DNA of 64,000 nucleotides from Nocardia rhamnosiphila NBRC 108938. Lineage in GTDB: Bacteria; Actinomycetota; Actinomycetes; Mycobacteriales; Mycobacteriaceae. Below, in pieces: positions 56,898 through 64,000 of the stretch; position 1 is the first letter of the stretch, and each line of letters opens with the position of its first letter. The translations under genes and the position numbers were made by a program. The notes under the pieces are model-generated. The model made no database searches. It saw only the letters and a program-made list of their open reading frames with translations, and was not told the origin of the DNA. The DNA is taken from positions 1-64,000 of the forward strand of contig NZ_JOAJ01000017.1 in assembly GCF_000720425.1 (NCBI RefSeq), given 5' to 3'.

Positions 56898-57197
56898 GTG
56901 AAACAGGAACCCACCCAGGTGCCGCATGGCGGCATGGCGGGAATCCCGGTCACTCAGCCTCCGGACCGGGAGGGCGTCAAAGAAGCAACCACGCTGGCCG
57001 CGGCGGCGGGCAGCCCGGACCCCGCAGTGGGTCTACGGGCGGTGCTGGCGCTGCGCAGACTCCTCGAACGGCTCGAAGCGATCCAGGTGGGCAATGCCCG
57101 CGACCAGGGCTGGTCCTGGCAGGCCATCGCCGACGCACTCGAGGTCAGCAAACAGGCGGTCCATCAGAAACACAACCGGAGAGACAGGGGTCGATAG
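56898..57197 (+). CDS. small helix-turn-helix protein paired with Clp-N gene
   Basis: The 99-residue protein has a conserved helical core AGSPDPAVGLRAVLALRRLLERLEAIQVGNARDQGWSWQAIADALEVSKQAVHQKH, whose last part is a classic HTH. The first 25 residues are polar and may include sequence from the tnpB right end, since the GTG at 56898 lies 17 bases after tnpB; ATG 56934 is an alternative. It directly abuts the Clp-N gene (TAG-ATG). In M. tuberculosis ClpC2 a segment of similar size precedes the Clp N-domain, so the two genes may be a split form. Confidence 0.75.
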   Translation: MKQEPTQVPHGGMAGIPVTQPPDREGVKEATTLAAAAGSPDPAVGLRAVLALRRLLERLEAIQVGNARDQGWSWQAIADALEVSKQAVHQKHNRRDRGR

Positions 57198-57773
57198 ATG
57201 TTCGAACGATTCAGCAGGGCCGCCCGAACAGCGGTCGTCGCGGCGCAGGAGCATGCGCGGGAACTGGGATCCCCGGAGATCCGGGTCGAGCACCTCCTAC
57301 TCGGACTGTTGGAAGAGGGCGAACCGCAACTGCGCTCGCTACTGGAACCGACCGGGCTCACGCTGCACAGCGCGCTGCAATCGCTGAGCGCCGCGACCAC
57401 GGACGATCCGCTGGGCCCCGGCGACGCCGAGGCACTGCGCTCCATCGGCATCGACCTGGACGCGGTGCGCGAAAGCCTGGAAGCCGGATTCGGTGCCGAC
57501 GCACTGGACCGCGCGATCCCCGCGGACGATCCCCGCGGCCGTCGCCGCGGCGGGCGGTTCGGGCATATCCCGTTCACGCGCGACGCCAAGAAAGCGCTGG
57601 AACTGTCGCTGCGCGAAGCCCTGGCGCGCAAGGACAAAACCATCGAATCAGGACATGTCCTGCTCGGTATTCTGCGCACCCCCGGCCCGGTCGCCAGCGA
57701 ACTGCTCGGCGGCCCCGACGGGATCGCCCGCCTGCGCGGCGAGATCAACAGCCTCCTCGACAAGGCGGCATGA
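57198..57773 (+). CDS. Clp N-domain protein without AAA module (ClpC2-like)
   Basis: The 191-residue protein contains the two repeats of a Clp N-terminal domain: FERFSRAARTAVVAAQEHARELG and PEIRVEHLLLGLLEE, then FTRDAKKALELSLREALARKDKTIESGHVLLGIL. There is no AAA+ ATPase domain. Stand-alone N-domains such as mycobacterial ClpC2 bind ClpC1-targeting antibiotics and protect the essential protease. That role is inferred here. It is translated directly after the HTH gene with no gap. Confidence 0.85.
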   Translation: MFERFSRAARTAVVAAQEHARELGSPEIRVEHLLLGLLEEGEPQLRSLLEPTGLTLHSALQSLSAATTDDPLGPGDAEALRSIGIDLDAVRESLEAGFGADALDRAIPADDPRGRRRGGRFGHIPFTRDAKKALELSLREALARKDKTIESGHVLLGILRTPGPVASELLGGPDGIARLRGEINSLLDKAA

Positions 57774-57874
57774 GCGCAGCCGGCCCGGCGTAGGTGGCGT
57801 CCCCGGACGCTGCCGGCCGGGCCGGAATCCCGCTGTATCCGGCGCGCGACGCTCCGGTGTGCTTAGCATGAGAT

Positions 57875-58258
57875 ATGCAGCTTGTGCTCCGGTTGATCGG
57901 CACCGCCTTCGCCATCTGGCTCGCCGCCCTATGGGTCGGCAATATCGAACTCGTCTCCCCGCCCGACCAGGGCAACGGTGCGAAAATCGTGGTCCTGCTC
58001 GCGGTGGCGGCGGTCTTCACCGTGGTGAACGCCTTCGTCAAACCGCTGGTGAAATTACTGTCGCTGCCGCTGGTCATCCTGACCCTCGGCCTGTTCCTGC
58101 TGGTGATCAATGCCTTGATGCTGTGGCTCACGGCCTGGATCACCGAGGCCACCGACTACGGCCTGCGGATCGAGGGGTTCTGGGCGGCGTTCCTGGGCGC
58201 CATCATCGTCACGCTCGTCAACTGGGCCATCGGAATCCTGATTCCGGACAACGACTGA
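57875..58258 (+). CDS. phage-holin-family (DUF/Phage_holin_4_2) membrane protein
   Basis: The 127-residue protein has four membrane helices: LVLRLIGTAFAIWLAALWVG, VVLLAVAAVFTVVNAFV, LVILTLGLFLLVINALMLWLTAW and AFLGAIIVTLVNWAIGILI. The loop VKPLVKLLSLPLVILTLG is the mark of the chromosomal phage holin family 4 proteins found in most actinobacteria. It is not a prophage gene; the role is unknown. It converges on menA with four bases between stops. Confidence 0.85.
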   Translation: MQLVLRLIGTAFAIWLAALWVGNIELVSPPDQGNGAKIVVLLAVAAVFTVVNAFVKPLVKLLSLPLVILTLGLFLLVINALMLWLTAWITEATDYGLRIEGFWAAFLGAIIVTLVNWAIGILIPDND

Positions 58259-58262
58259 AAGC

Positions 58263-59135
58263 TCAGCTGCCGAGCCCGAGGGCGACGGCGGACAGGACGG
58301 ACCAGGCGAGTAGGGCGAGGCCGGAATCGCGCAGGGCGGGGATCAGTTCCAGGCCGGCGCGATCCGCCCGGACGGGCGCGTTCGCGCGGACGGCCAGGGG
58401 GAGGGCCAGCAGGCCGGCCAGGGCCCAGGGAGTACGGACCGCCAGCGCCAGGGTCAGCACGAACGGGACCACCAGCAGAACCAGATGCACGGTGCGGGTG
58501 CGGGTGTCGCCCAATTTCACCGCCAGCGTCGTCTTACCGGTTTCGCTGTCGGTCGGGATATCGCGCAGGTTGTTGGCCACCAGGACCGCGCTGGAGAACG
58601 CTCCTACCCCGACCGCGAGCGCCACCCCGGCCCAGTCGATCCGGAGCACTTGGACGTACTGCGTACCCAGCACCGCCACCAGGCCGAAGAACACGAAAAC
58701 GGCGATCTCGCCGAAACCGCTGTAGCCGTAAGGTTTGCTTCCGCCGGTGTAGAACCAGGCGCCCGCCAGGCATACCGCGCCGATCAGCAGCAGCCAGGGG
58801 GCCGACAGCACGGCCAGGATCAGTCCGAGTACCGCGCCGACCGCGAGACTCGCGACCGCGGCACCCCGGACCGCGCCGGGGGAGGCCAGCCCGGAGCCGA
58901 CCAGCCGCAGCGGGCCGACGCGTTCGTCGTCGGTGCCGCGGATCCCGTCGGAGTAGTCGTTGGCGTAGTTGACCCCGATGATCAGCGCCAGAGAAACACC
59001 CAGCGCCAGGAGCGCTTTCCACCACACCGCGCCGTCGATGGCGGCCGCGGCGCCGGTACCGGCCACGACGGGCGCGATCGCGTTCGGCAGAGTTCTGGGC
59101 CGGGCGCCCTCGATCCATTGTGCTGCGGTAGCCAT
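58263..59135 (-). CDS. menA: 1,4-dihydroxy-2-naphthoate polyprenyltransferase
   Basis: MenA attaches the isoprenoid chain to 1,4-dihydroxy-2-naphthoate, giving demethylmenaquinone at the membrane. The 290-residue UbiA-type enzyme has nine hydrophobic helices, the first aspartate-rich motif [15 protein letters not shown] and the second [14 protein letters not shown]. The start [20 protein letters not shown] is characteristic. It corresponds to Rv0534c; menE and menB follow nearby on the same strand. Confidence 0.95.
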   Translation of the reverse strand: MATAAQWIEGARPRTLPNAIAPVVAGTGAAAAIDGAVWWKALLALGVSLALIIGVNYANDYSDGIRGTDDERVGPLRLVGSGLASPGAVRGAAVASLAVGAVLGLILAVLSAPWLLLIGAVCLAGAWFYTGGSKPYGYSGFGEIAVFVFFGLVAVLGTQYVQVLRIDWAGVALAVGVGAFSSAVLVANNLRDIPTDSETGKTTLAVKLGDTRTRTVHLVLLVVPFVLTLALAVRTPWALAGLLALPLAVRANAPVRADRAGLELIPALRDSGLALLAWSVLSAVALGLGS

Positions 59136-59286
59136 CTCCGCAGCCTAATGCGCGGGGTCGAGCGCAGCCGAGCGAGCGGTTACTTGCCCGATCGGCTCAT
59201 CCGGGGCATTCTCGACAAGGTTGGACTGATCTTCCTCTCGGCGGGTAGTCGCCCGGCGAGGCGTATACGGAGGAGAGGAGCCCATC

Positions 59287-59574
59287 ATGGCCCAGCGTGA
59301 CAAGCTGCCCCGGACGATCGATCCGGGCACCTTCGAAGCAATGTCCGAGGCCGACCGCGCCGAACAGGCTGCGCCGGTCGACCCGGACGAGGCCCCCTAC
59401 GGCGATATCGATCCCCGGTCGGTGCCCGACGATATGCCGGTACCCGACGAACCCGCGGTGGTCGGCGGGCGCCCCGACGAGTGGCATGCGAATCCGGCCG
59501 ATATCGCCGAACAAGCCATCCCGGTCCCGCAGGGAGACGATTACGAAGGCGACTACGGCGACGACGAGGCCTGA
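59287..59574 (+). CDS. acidic 95-residue hypothetical protein
   Basis: The protein is rich in Asp, Glu and Pro (MAQRDKLPRTIDPGTFEAMSEADRAEQ, then DIDPRSVPDDMPVPDEPAVVGGRPDEWHANPADIAEQ). It has no membrane segment or enzyme motif and is probably partly disordered. Similar short acidic proteins occur next to menA in nocardiae, as far as I can recall. A GGAGAGGAG site before the ATG supports the start. It is divergent from menA and convergent with menE. Confidence 0.6.
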   Translation: MAQRDKLPRTIDPGTFEAMSEADRAEQAAPVDPDEAPYGDIDPRSVPDDMPVPDEPAVVGGRPDEWHANPADIAEQAIPVPQGDDYEGDYGDDEA

Positions 59575-59618
59575 TCCATCGAGCCCGGTCCGCGGCGGGA
59601 TCCGCCGCGGACCGCTGC

Positions 59619-60782
59619 TCAGGAGGTCGACTCGGCCAGCAGGAACCTGCGCAGTGCGCCGCGATCGGGTTTCCCCGGTCCCAGCAGGGGGATCTCGTCG
59701 ACGAGGGTGAGTTCGCGCGGGGCGGCCGCGGCATCCAGTTCGGCCAGCACATGGTCGCGCAGTTCGTCGAGAGTGGGCGCGGACCCGGGCGCGGGGACCA
59801 CCGCGAGCGCCACCCGCTGACCCAGCCTGTCGTCGGGAAGGCCGAGCACCACACATTCCGACACCGCGGGATGGGTGGCGAGTACCGCCTCCACCACCTG
59901 CGGGATCACCAGCAGGCCGCCGGTGCTGATCGCTTCGTCCAACCGGCCCAGGACGCGCAGTACGCCGTCCTGGAAGGCCCCGGCGTCGTCGGTGCGGAAC
60001 CAGCCCGGTTCCGCGAATGCCGAGTGGTCGGGCATATTGCGGTACCCGGCGGCGAGCATTTCGCCGCCGAGCAGGATGCGGCCGTCCTCGATCCGCACCC
60101 GGGCCCCGGTCAGCGGGACACCGTCGTAGACGCAGCCGCCGCAGGTCTCACTCATCCCGTAGGTGCGCACGACATTGATTCCCGCGTCCCGGGCCCGCTC
60201 GTACACCGGGGAGGGGGTCGCGGCGCCGCCGATCAGCACGGCGTCCAGCTCGGCCAGCGCGGCTGTCGCGGTGGGCGTCTCCAGGACCTTGATCAACTGC
60301 GTCGGCACCAGCGAGGTGTACCGGCGTTCCCCGCGCATACCCGCGATCGCACCGGCCAGCGCCTCGGGCAGGAAACCGCCGGAGACATCCACCACCGTCG
60401 GCTCGGTACCGGCCAGCAACGATCGCAGCAGCACCTGCAGTCCGGCGATGTGATGGGTGGGCAGGGCGAGCAGCCAGCTACCGGGGCCGCCGAGCCGTTC
60501 ATGGGTGGCATCACCGCTGGCTCGCAACGCGGCGGCGGTGAGCATGGCGCCCTTCGGGACCCCCGTCGTACCGGAAGTGGTGACCACCAGCGCGATATCG
60601 TCGCCGATCGGCTCGCCCGGGGCGAGCGCGTCACCCAGCCGGCGGGCTTCGCGCCGGTCGCTGGCCGGCACCGGCAGCCAGGCCGCCGAACCGCTACCGT
60701 CCAGCACCTGCCGCAGGTGCGGCAGCACATCGCTGACGCCACTGCCGGTGGGTATGGGCAGAGTACGCAAGGTTTTCGTCAC
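59619..60782 (-). CDS. menE: o-succinylbenzoate--CoA ligase
   Basis: MenE activates o-succinylbenzoate to its CoA thioester in menaquinone synthesis. The 387-residue protein belongs to the ANL superfamily: P-loop VVTTSGTTGVPKGAML (about 88-103), the A5 motif RTYGMSETCGG, A7/A8 WFRTDDAGAF and GRLDEAISTGG, and the A10 lysine in LLGPGKPDRGALRR. It is short, as MenE of mycobacteria (Rv0542c) is. The start MTKTLRTLPIPTG lacks the long N-domain of other ligases, which fits MenE. Confidence 0.93.
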   Translation of the reverse strand: MTKTLRTLPIPTGSGVSDVLPHLRQVLDGSGSAAWLPVPASDRREARRLGDALAPGEPIGDDIALVVTTSGTTGVPKGAMLTAAALRASGDATHERLGGPGSWLLALPTHHIAGLQVLLRSLLAGTEPTVVDVSGGFLPEALAGAIAGMRGERRYTSLVPTQLIKVLETPTATAALAELDAVLIGGAATPSPVYERARDAGINVVRTYGMSETCGGCVYDGVPLTGARVRIEDGRILLGGEMLAAGYRNMPDHSAFAEPGWFRTDDAGAFQDGVLRVLGRLDEAISTGGLLVIPQVVEAVLATHPAVSECVVLGLPDDRLGQRVALAVVPAPGSAPTLDELRDHVLAELDAAAAPRELTLVDEIPLLGPGKPDRGALRRFLLAESTS

Positions 60783-61069
60783 GGCCGCGCCTTGTCCCCG
60801 GCGTGCCGGAAGGCCGCGATTCGCTCGCTCACGGCAGCGATGGTTTCATGTCCGCCGGAAAGCGGACAGCAGGGGTCGATGCTGCCGGGACAGGGTGCCG
60901 GAGCCGGCTGATCGGATTGGGCTGGGCCAGGCATGGGACTGCGATTCACTCGTCGGACGGTACGAAAGCGGTCGCACCGGGCGTCGGTGATCGGGCGGCC
61001 ATCCGATCGTATCGTCGCCCGGCGGACCGGGGGTTGGCAACCCGGCAGAAAACTCGGACGCCCACCGGG

Positions 61070-61453
61070 TCAGCGGGTGTCCCGTCGGATCGGGTGCTCC
61101 TCCGGCACCTCGACCAGCACGATCGGCACCCCGTCCGGGTCGGTCACCCACATCTCCACCAGGCCCCACGGCTCGGTCACCGGTGCCCGGTCGATCGCCA
61201 CCCCGTTGAGCGTCAGCTCCACCGCCACCGCGGCGACATCCCGTACCTGCAGCCAGATCGCCCCCGCGAAACCCCGCGGGTCGGCGTCCGAACCGCCGTG
61301 CCCCGCCACCTCGATGAGCGACTGCCCGGCGAAGAAAACCGTTCCCCCCGGGTATTCGCGATAGATCGCCAGGCCGAGGGAGTCCCGATAGAAGGCCAGG
61401 GTGGTCGCGTAGTCCCGGGGTCGCAGGATGATGCGGCTGCTGAGGATGTCCAT
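61070..61453 (-). CDS. VOC-family (glyoxalase-like) protein
   Basis: The 127-residue protein has the vicinal-oxygen-chelate fold: MDILSSRIILRPRDYATTLAFYRDSLGL, a middle strand GQSLIEVAGHG, and the second half GLVEMWVTDPDGVPIVLVEVPEE, with a conserved Glu near the end. It may be a dioxygenase, glyoxalase or resistance-type binding protein; no function can be assigned. The 287 bases between it and menE carry no gene that I can support. Confidence 0.85.
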   Translation of the reverse strand: MDILSSRIILRPRDYATTLAFYRDSLGLAIYREYPGGTVFFAGQSLIEVAGHGGSDADPRGFAGAIWLQVRDVAAVAVELTLNGVAIDRAPVTEPWGLVEMWVTDPDGVPIVLVEVPEEHPIRRDTR

Positions 61454-61574
61454 CGGAGGGAAGTCTAGGGGTGTGGAGGCGATGTTGTGTCCGATTCGCG
61501 GCGCGTGGGGTTGCGGGGCGTGGTGCTCGTAGACGGTGTAGGCCCGACTGTGCAGTTGGGATGTGGTGAGCGGG

Positions 61575-61830
61575 GGGCGGGCAGCGGAGGTGGGTACTGG
61601 GGCTTGCGCGTGAAGGTGGGGGGTGGGCTTGCTCGTGAAGGTGCTGTGTTTTTCGGCGCCGCGTGCGGCGTCGCGGGGTTGAGGCCCCCTTGGTCTCGCC
61701 GTTTCGGCCTCGGGACTCGAGCCTTCGGCTCATGCGCTTTCGAGGCCGAAACGGCGAGACGGGCCTCAACCCTTTGAGGTGTCTCGTAAGACTCGACTCA
61801 TACGGGTTGCGTGGGGATGCGATCGCTGGA
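61575..61830 (+). repeat. Dispersed palindromic repeat, copy C
   Basis: The 390-base gap between the VOC gene and menB holds a large palindrome. Arms GTCTCGCCGTTTCGGCCTCG (61693-61712) and its exact complement (61741-61760) enclose a 28-base loop, with outer arms GGGTTGAGGCCC (61676-61687) and GGGCCTCAACCC (61761-61772). A smaller GC hairpin lies at about 61654-61672. The tail to 61830 recurs, inverted, at 37082-37164. The leading part 61590-61650 has the GTGGGCTTGCTCGTGAAG units matching copy A. No gene is supported in this gap. Confidence 0.85.
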
Positions 61831-61843
61831 TTGCTTGCCCACT

Positions 61844-62737
61844 TCAGAAGTACCAGGGGTAGGGGGTCCAGTCGGGGGCGCGCTTTTCCAGGAAGGAGTC
61901 GCGGCCCTCGACCGCCTCGTCGGTCATGTACGCCAGTCGTGTGGCTTCCCCGGCGAACAACTGCTGTCCGACCAGTCCGTCGTCGGCCAGGTTGAAGGCG
62001 TACTTGAGCATGCGCTGGGCCTGGGGCGACTTGCCGTTGATGGCTTCCGTCCATTCCAGGGCGACATTCTCCAGTTCCGCGTGGTCGACCACTTCGTTGA
62101 CCGCGCCCATGGCATGCATGTCCGCAGCGGTGTAGGTGCGGCCGAGGAAGAAGATCTCGCGCGCGAATTTCTGGCCGACCAGTTTGGCGAGATAGGCACT
62201 GCCGTAGCCGCCGTCGAAGCTGCCGACGTCGGCGTCGGTCTGTTTGAAGCGCGCGTGTTCGCGGCTGGCGAGAGTGAGGTCGCAGACGACGTGCAGGCTG
62301 TGGCCGCCGCCGGCGGCCCAGCCGTTGACCAGGGCGATCACGATCTTGGGCATGAACCGGATGAGCCGCTGGACCTCCAGGATGTGCAGCCGGCCGGCAC
62401 GCGCCTTGTCCACGGTGTCGGCGGTGTCGCCGCTGGCGTACTGGTAGCCGCTGCGGCCGCGGATGCGCTGGTCGCCGCCGGAGCAGAACGCCCAGCCGCC
62501 GTCCTTGGGGCTGGGGCCGTTGCCGGTGAGCAGGACGGCGCCGACATCGGCGGTCGTCCGGGCGTGTTCGAGGACGCTGAAGAGTTCGTCGACCGTGTGC
62601 GGGCGGAAAGCGTTGCGCACTTCGGGGCGGTCGAATGCGATCCGGACGGTGCCCTGTTCGATGTGGCGGTGGTAGGTGATGTCGGTCAGGTTCTCGAACC
62701 CGGCCACTTCGCGCCACAGCGTCGGATTGAACGTCAT
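61844..62737 (-). CDS. menB: 1,4-dihydroxy-2-naphthoyl-CoA synthase
   Basis: MenB cyclises o-succinylbenzoyl-CoA to 1,4-dihydroxy-2-naphthoyl-CoA. The 297-residue crotonase-fold enzyme has FCSGGDQRIRGRSGYQYASGD, the oxyanion segment VNGWAAGGGHSLHVVCDLTLAS, the active-site Asp/Tyr region TDADVGSFDGGYGSAYLAKLVG, and ends in the conserved PDWTPYPWYF. It corresponds to Rv0548c. The ATG at 62737 is used. With menE upstream and menA further along it completes three of the later menaquinone steps in the window. Confidence 0.96.
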   Translation of the reverse strand: MTFNPTLWREVAGFENLTDITYHRHIEQGTVRIAFDRPEVRNAFRPHTVDELFSVLEHARTTADVGAVLLTGNGPSPKDGGWAFCSGGDQRIRGRSGYQYASGDTADTVDKARAGRLHILEVQRLIRFMPKIVIALVNGWAAGGGHSLHVVCDLTLASREHARFKQTDADVGSFDGGYGSAYLAKLVGQKFAREIFFLGRTYTAADMHAMGAVNEVVDHAELENVALEWTEAINGKSPQAQRMLKYAFNLADDGLVGQQLFAGEATRLAYMTDEAVEGRDSFLEKRAPDWTPYPWYF

Positions 62738-62843
62738 GGGGGTGATTACACCAGGCTCGGCGGGGCCGCCGGCGGGCCGTTGAGTTCACCACATCTGAGC
62801 CGAAATGTTTGGACGCTGTATAACCCGGGGTTACGGTGCGTAT

Positions 62844-63500
62844 ATGAGCGAGCAGACCCAACCGACGATCGACGACAGCGCTGTCGACGAGGATCGGTAC
62901 GAGCGGCACGGCGGGTTCCCCAAGGTCACCCCGGCCCGGGTGGGTCCGGAATTCGGCGAATTCGTCGAGGCCATGCGCACGCTCCAGGATCTCGCCGTCT
63001 CCGCCGACGCCCCGGCCGAGGTGTACGGGGCGGCCCGCGACCAGGTGAACGCGCTGATCGAGCTGCTCGGGCCGTACCGGGCTCCGGAGCAGCAGGGCCC
63101 GGCGGGCCGGGCCGTCGAACTGCCCGGGCGCGGCAGCCTGCTCCTGCTGCCCTGGCGGACGGTCTCGGCCGGGCCGGACGGCATCGTGATGCAGGGCGTG
63201 TTCCGGCGCTTCCATCTCGGCGGGAACGCCGCCGCGCACGGCGGTGTACTCCCGCTACTTTTCGACGACCTGTTCGGGATGACCGTGCACTACGCCGGGC
63301 GACCGATCAGCCGGACCGCCTTCCTGCACGTGAACTACCGCAAGGTGACTCCGCTCGATACGCCGCTGACGGTACGCGGCCGGGTCGAGCGCATCGAGGG
63401 CCGCAAAACCTTCATCAGTGCCGAACTCGTCGACGAAGAAGGCACCGTACTGGCCGACAGTGAAGGACTGATGGTTCAACTTCTGCCCTGGCAGCCGTGA
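62844..63500 (+). CDS. PaaI-type hot-dog thioesterase
   Basis: The 218-residue protein carries a C-terminal hot-dog thioesterase domain (about 105-215) with the motif NAAAHGGVLPLLFDDLFG and strands RTAFLHVNYRKVTPLDTPLTVRGRVERIEGRK. The N-terminal 95 residues are helical and family-specific. It probably hydrolyses acyl-CoA; since it is divergent from menB it may act as the missing DHNA-CoA thioesterase, but that is inference. The ATG at 62844 starts the conserved part. Confidence 0.8.
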   Translation: MSEQTQPTIDDSAVDEDRYERHGGFPKVTPARVGPEFGEFVEAMRTLQDLAVSADAPAEVYGAARDQVNALIELLGPYRAPEQQGPAGRAVELPGRGSLLLLPWRTVSAGPDGIVMQGVFRRFHLGGNAAAHGGVLPLLFDDLFGMTVHYAGRPISRTAFLHVNYRKVTPLDTPLTVRGRVERIEGRKTFISAELVDEEGTVLADSEGLMVQLLPWQP

Positions 63501-63776
63501 TCGGGGCGTCCCGGCGGTATCGGTACGGCGGTATCCGGGCCGGGGCCGGGGCTTTCGCTTCCCGCGTGTGACAAGCCATCCGGCCGATGGCGCTGGTCGA
63601 GCCCGGTGCGGCGGGGCCGGGCCGGGTCGAATCACGCGGGGCCGTAACACTTCCGTCGTTGCGGAGGCGTCATCTCCGTCTGTTGCTTACCCATGCGGGG
63701 CGGAAAGTACTCCTGTGGGCGGTGCGTATAGTTGCGTTGCCCGTCCATACGAGTACTGATCCGGAGGATCCTTAAA

Positions 63777-64000
63777 TTGGTTGCAGCACTGTCTGAATCA
63801 CTGCTTGACGAGGCCACGCGCCCGGCCTTCCTCGCCGACGCCGTCCAGGTCCTGGACGCCGAGGTCTCCGATAAGGGTGGTGCGTCGGGTCTGGCCGTGA
63901 AGGGTGGGTACGCGGCGGTGAAGAAGATCAGCCCGTCCATCGTGCCCGACGCCCTGGAATCGCTGGCGCCCAAGCTGCTCGAGCAGCTTCAGCCGTACTG
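63777..64000 (+). CDS. DUF6918-like protein (3' end outside window)
   Basis: The reading frame starts with TTG at 63777, nine bases after GGAGG, and is open to the window edge (74 codons). The product begins LVAALSESLLDEATRPAFLA and continues DAEVSDKGGASGLAVKGGYAAVKKISPSIV, the pattern of a small actinobacterial family annotated as DUF6918. No function is known. The 276 bases before it hold the promoter region and no other gene. Confidence 0.7.
   Translation, partial: MVAALSESLLDEATRPAFLADAVQVLDAEVSDKGGASGLAVKGGYAAVKKISPSIVPDALESLAPKLLEQLQPY

Noticed and set aside
57875..58258. Phage holin as a sign of a prophage
   Set aside because: This holin-family membrane protein is a common chromosomal actinobacterial gene and no other phage gene is near.
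61487..61777. A 96-codon frame before menB
   Set aside because: It lies within repeat copy C and its leader, with no ribosome site or family similarity.
60846..63239. A 797-codon open frame on the minus strand
   Set aside because: It runs across menB, the thioesterase gene and the repeat in a different frame, has strings of Arg/Pro/Gly typical of antisense frames in GC-rich DNA, and no recognisable domain.

Overview
The window comes from a high-GC actinobacterium of the order Mycobacteriales, most likely a Nocardia or close relative; the genus is my inference. Supporting genes are a mycothiol glycosyltransferase (mshA), the SenX3-RegX3 phosphate two-component pair, a tiny basic ribosomal protein of the mycobacterial bS22 type, LmeA-like and DUF2505 proteins, and menaquinone and haem loci. 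From deoC onwards the gene order follows, with insertions and losses, the Mycobacterium tuberculosis stretch from about Rv0478 to Rv0548c. Translation is dense. Chains of genes overlap by ATGA/GTGA, and GTG and TTG starts are common. No tRNA, rRNA, CRISPR array or prophage was seen.

Layout. 1-314: part of a dispersed palindromic repeat. 315-8451: alpha/beta hydrolase, purU, GNAT, deoC, LmeA-like lipid-binding protein, methyltransferase, two DUF2505 proteins, murB and an Rpn-like nuclease. 8580-15706: SDR, hydrolase, mshA, YbjN protein, a frameshifted MerR regulator divergent from a class IV aminotransferase, an F420-type oxidoreductase, a ROK kinase and gpmA. 15954-20150: secreted CocE-type hydrolase, then senX3-regX3. 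20348-31493: cysteine-rich protein, Ppx/GppA phosphatase, low-complexity membrane protein, TIM-barrel protein, thioesterase, proC, excisionase-like HTH, bS22, an epimerase/acyltransferase/HAD phosphatase group and a glutaredoxin.

31566-47468 is the haem and cytochrome c block. A redox-sensing Rex repressor sits under its own near-consensus operator and is fused by 4-nt overlaps to hemA-hemC-hemD. hemB follows after a 700-bp repeat mosaic. hemL heads a second run with a histidine phosphatase, a TlpA-like thiol reductase, ccdA, resB and ccsB. Haem synthesis and cytochrome c maturation are thus arranged together, with at least the haem part apparently controlled by NADH/NAD+.

47636-64000 is more mixed: small membrane proteins, a BldC-like regulator, a Cds1-like PLP enzyme, a 1134-residue BTAD/NB-ARC regulator, a DrrAB-type drug exporter, a TetR-like start cut off next to an orphan TnpB, an HTH plus Clp-N-domain pair resembling a split ClpC2, and menaquinone genes menA, menE and menB, ending in a partial DUF6918-like gene.

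The most unusual material is non-coding. One palindromic repeat family occurs three times (1-125, 36843-37340, 61575-61830), and its arms show compensatory base changes. A 78-bp palindromic unit is tandemly duplicated in frame in the N-terminus of the TlpA homologue. Paired operators stand in front of the drug exporter beside the TnpB junction. A perfect 8-bp-arm dyad of CRP/Rex type lies upstream of the LmeA-like gene.
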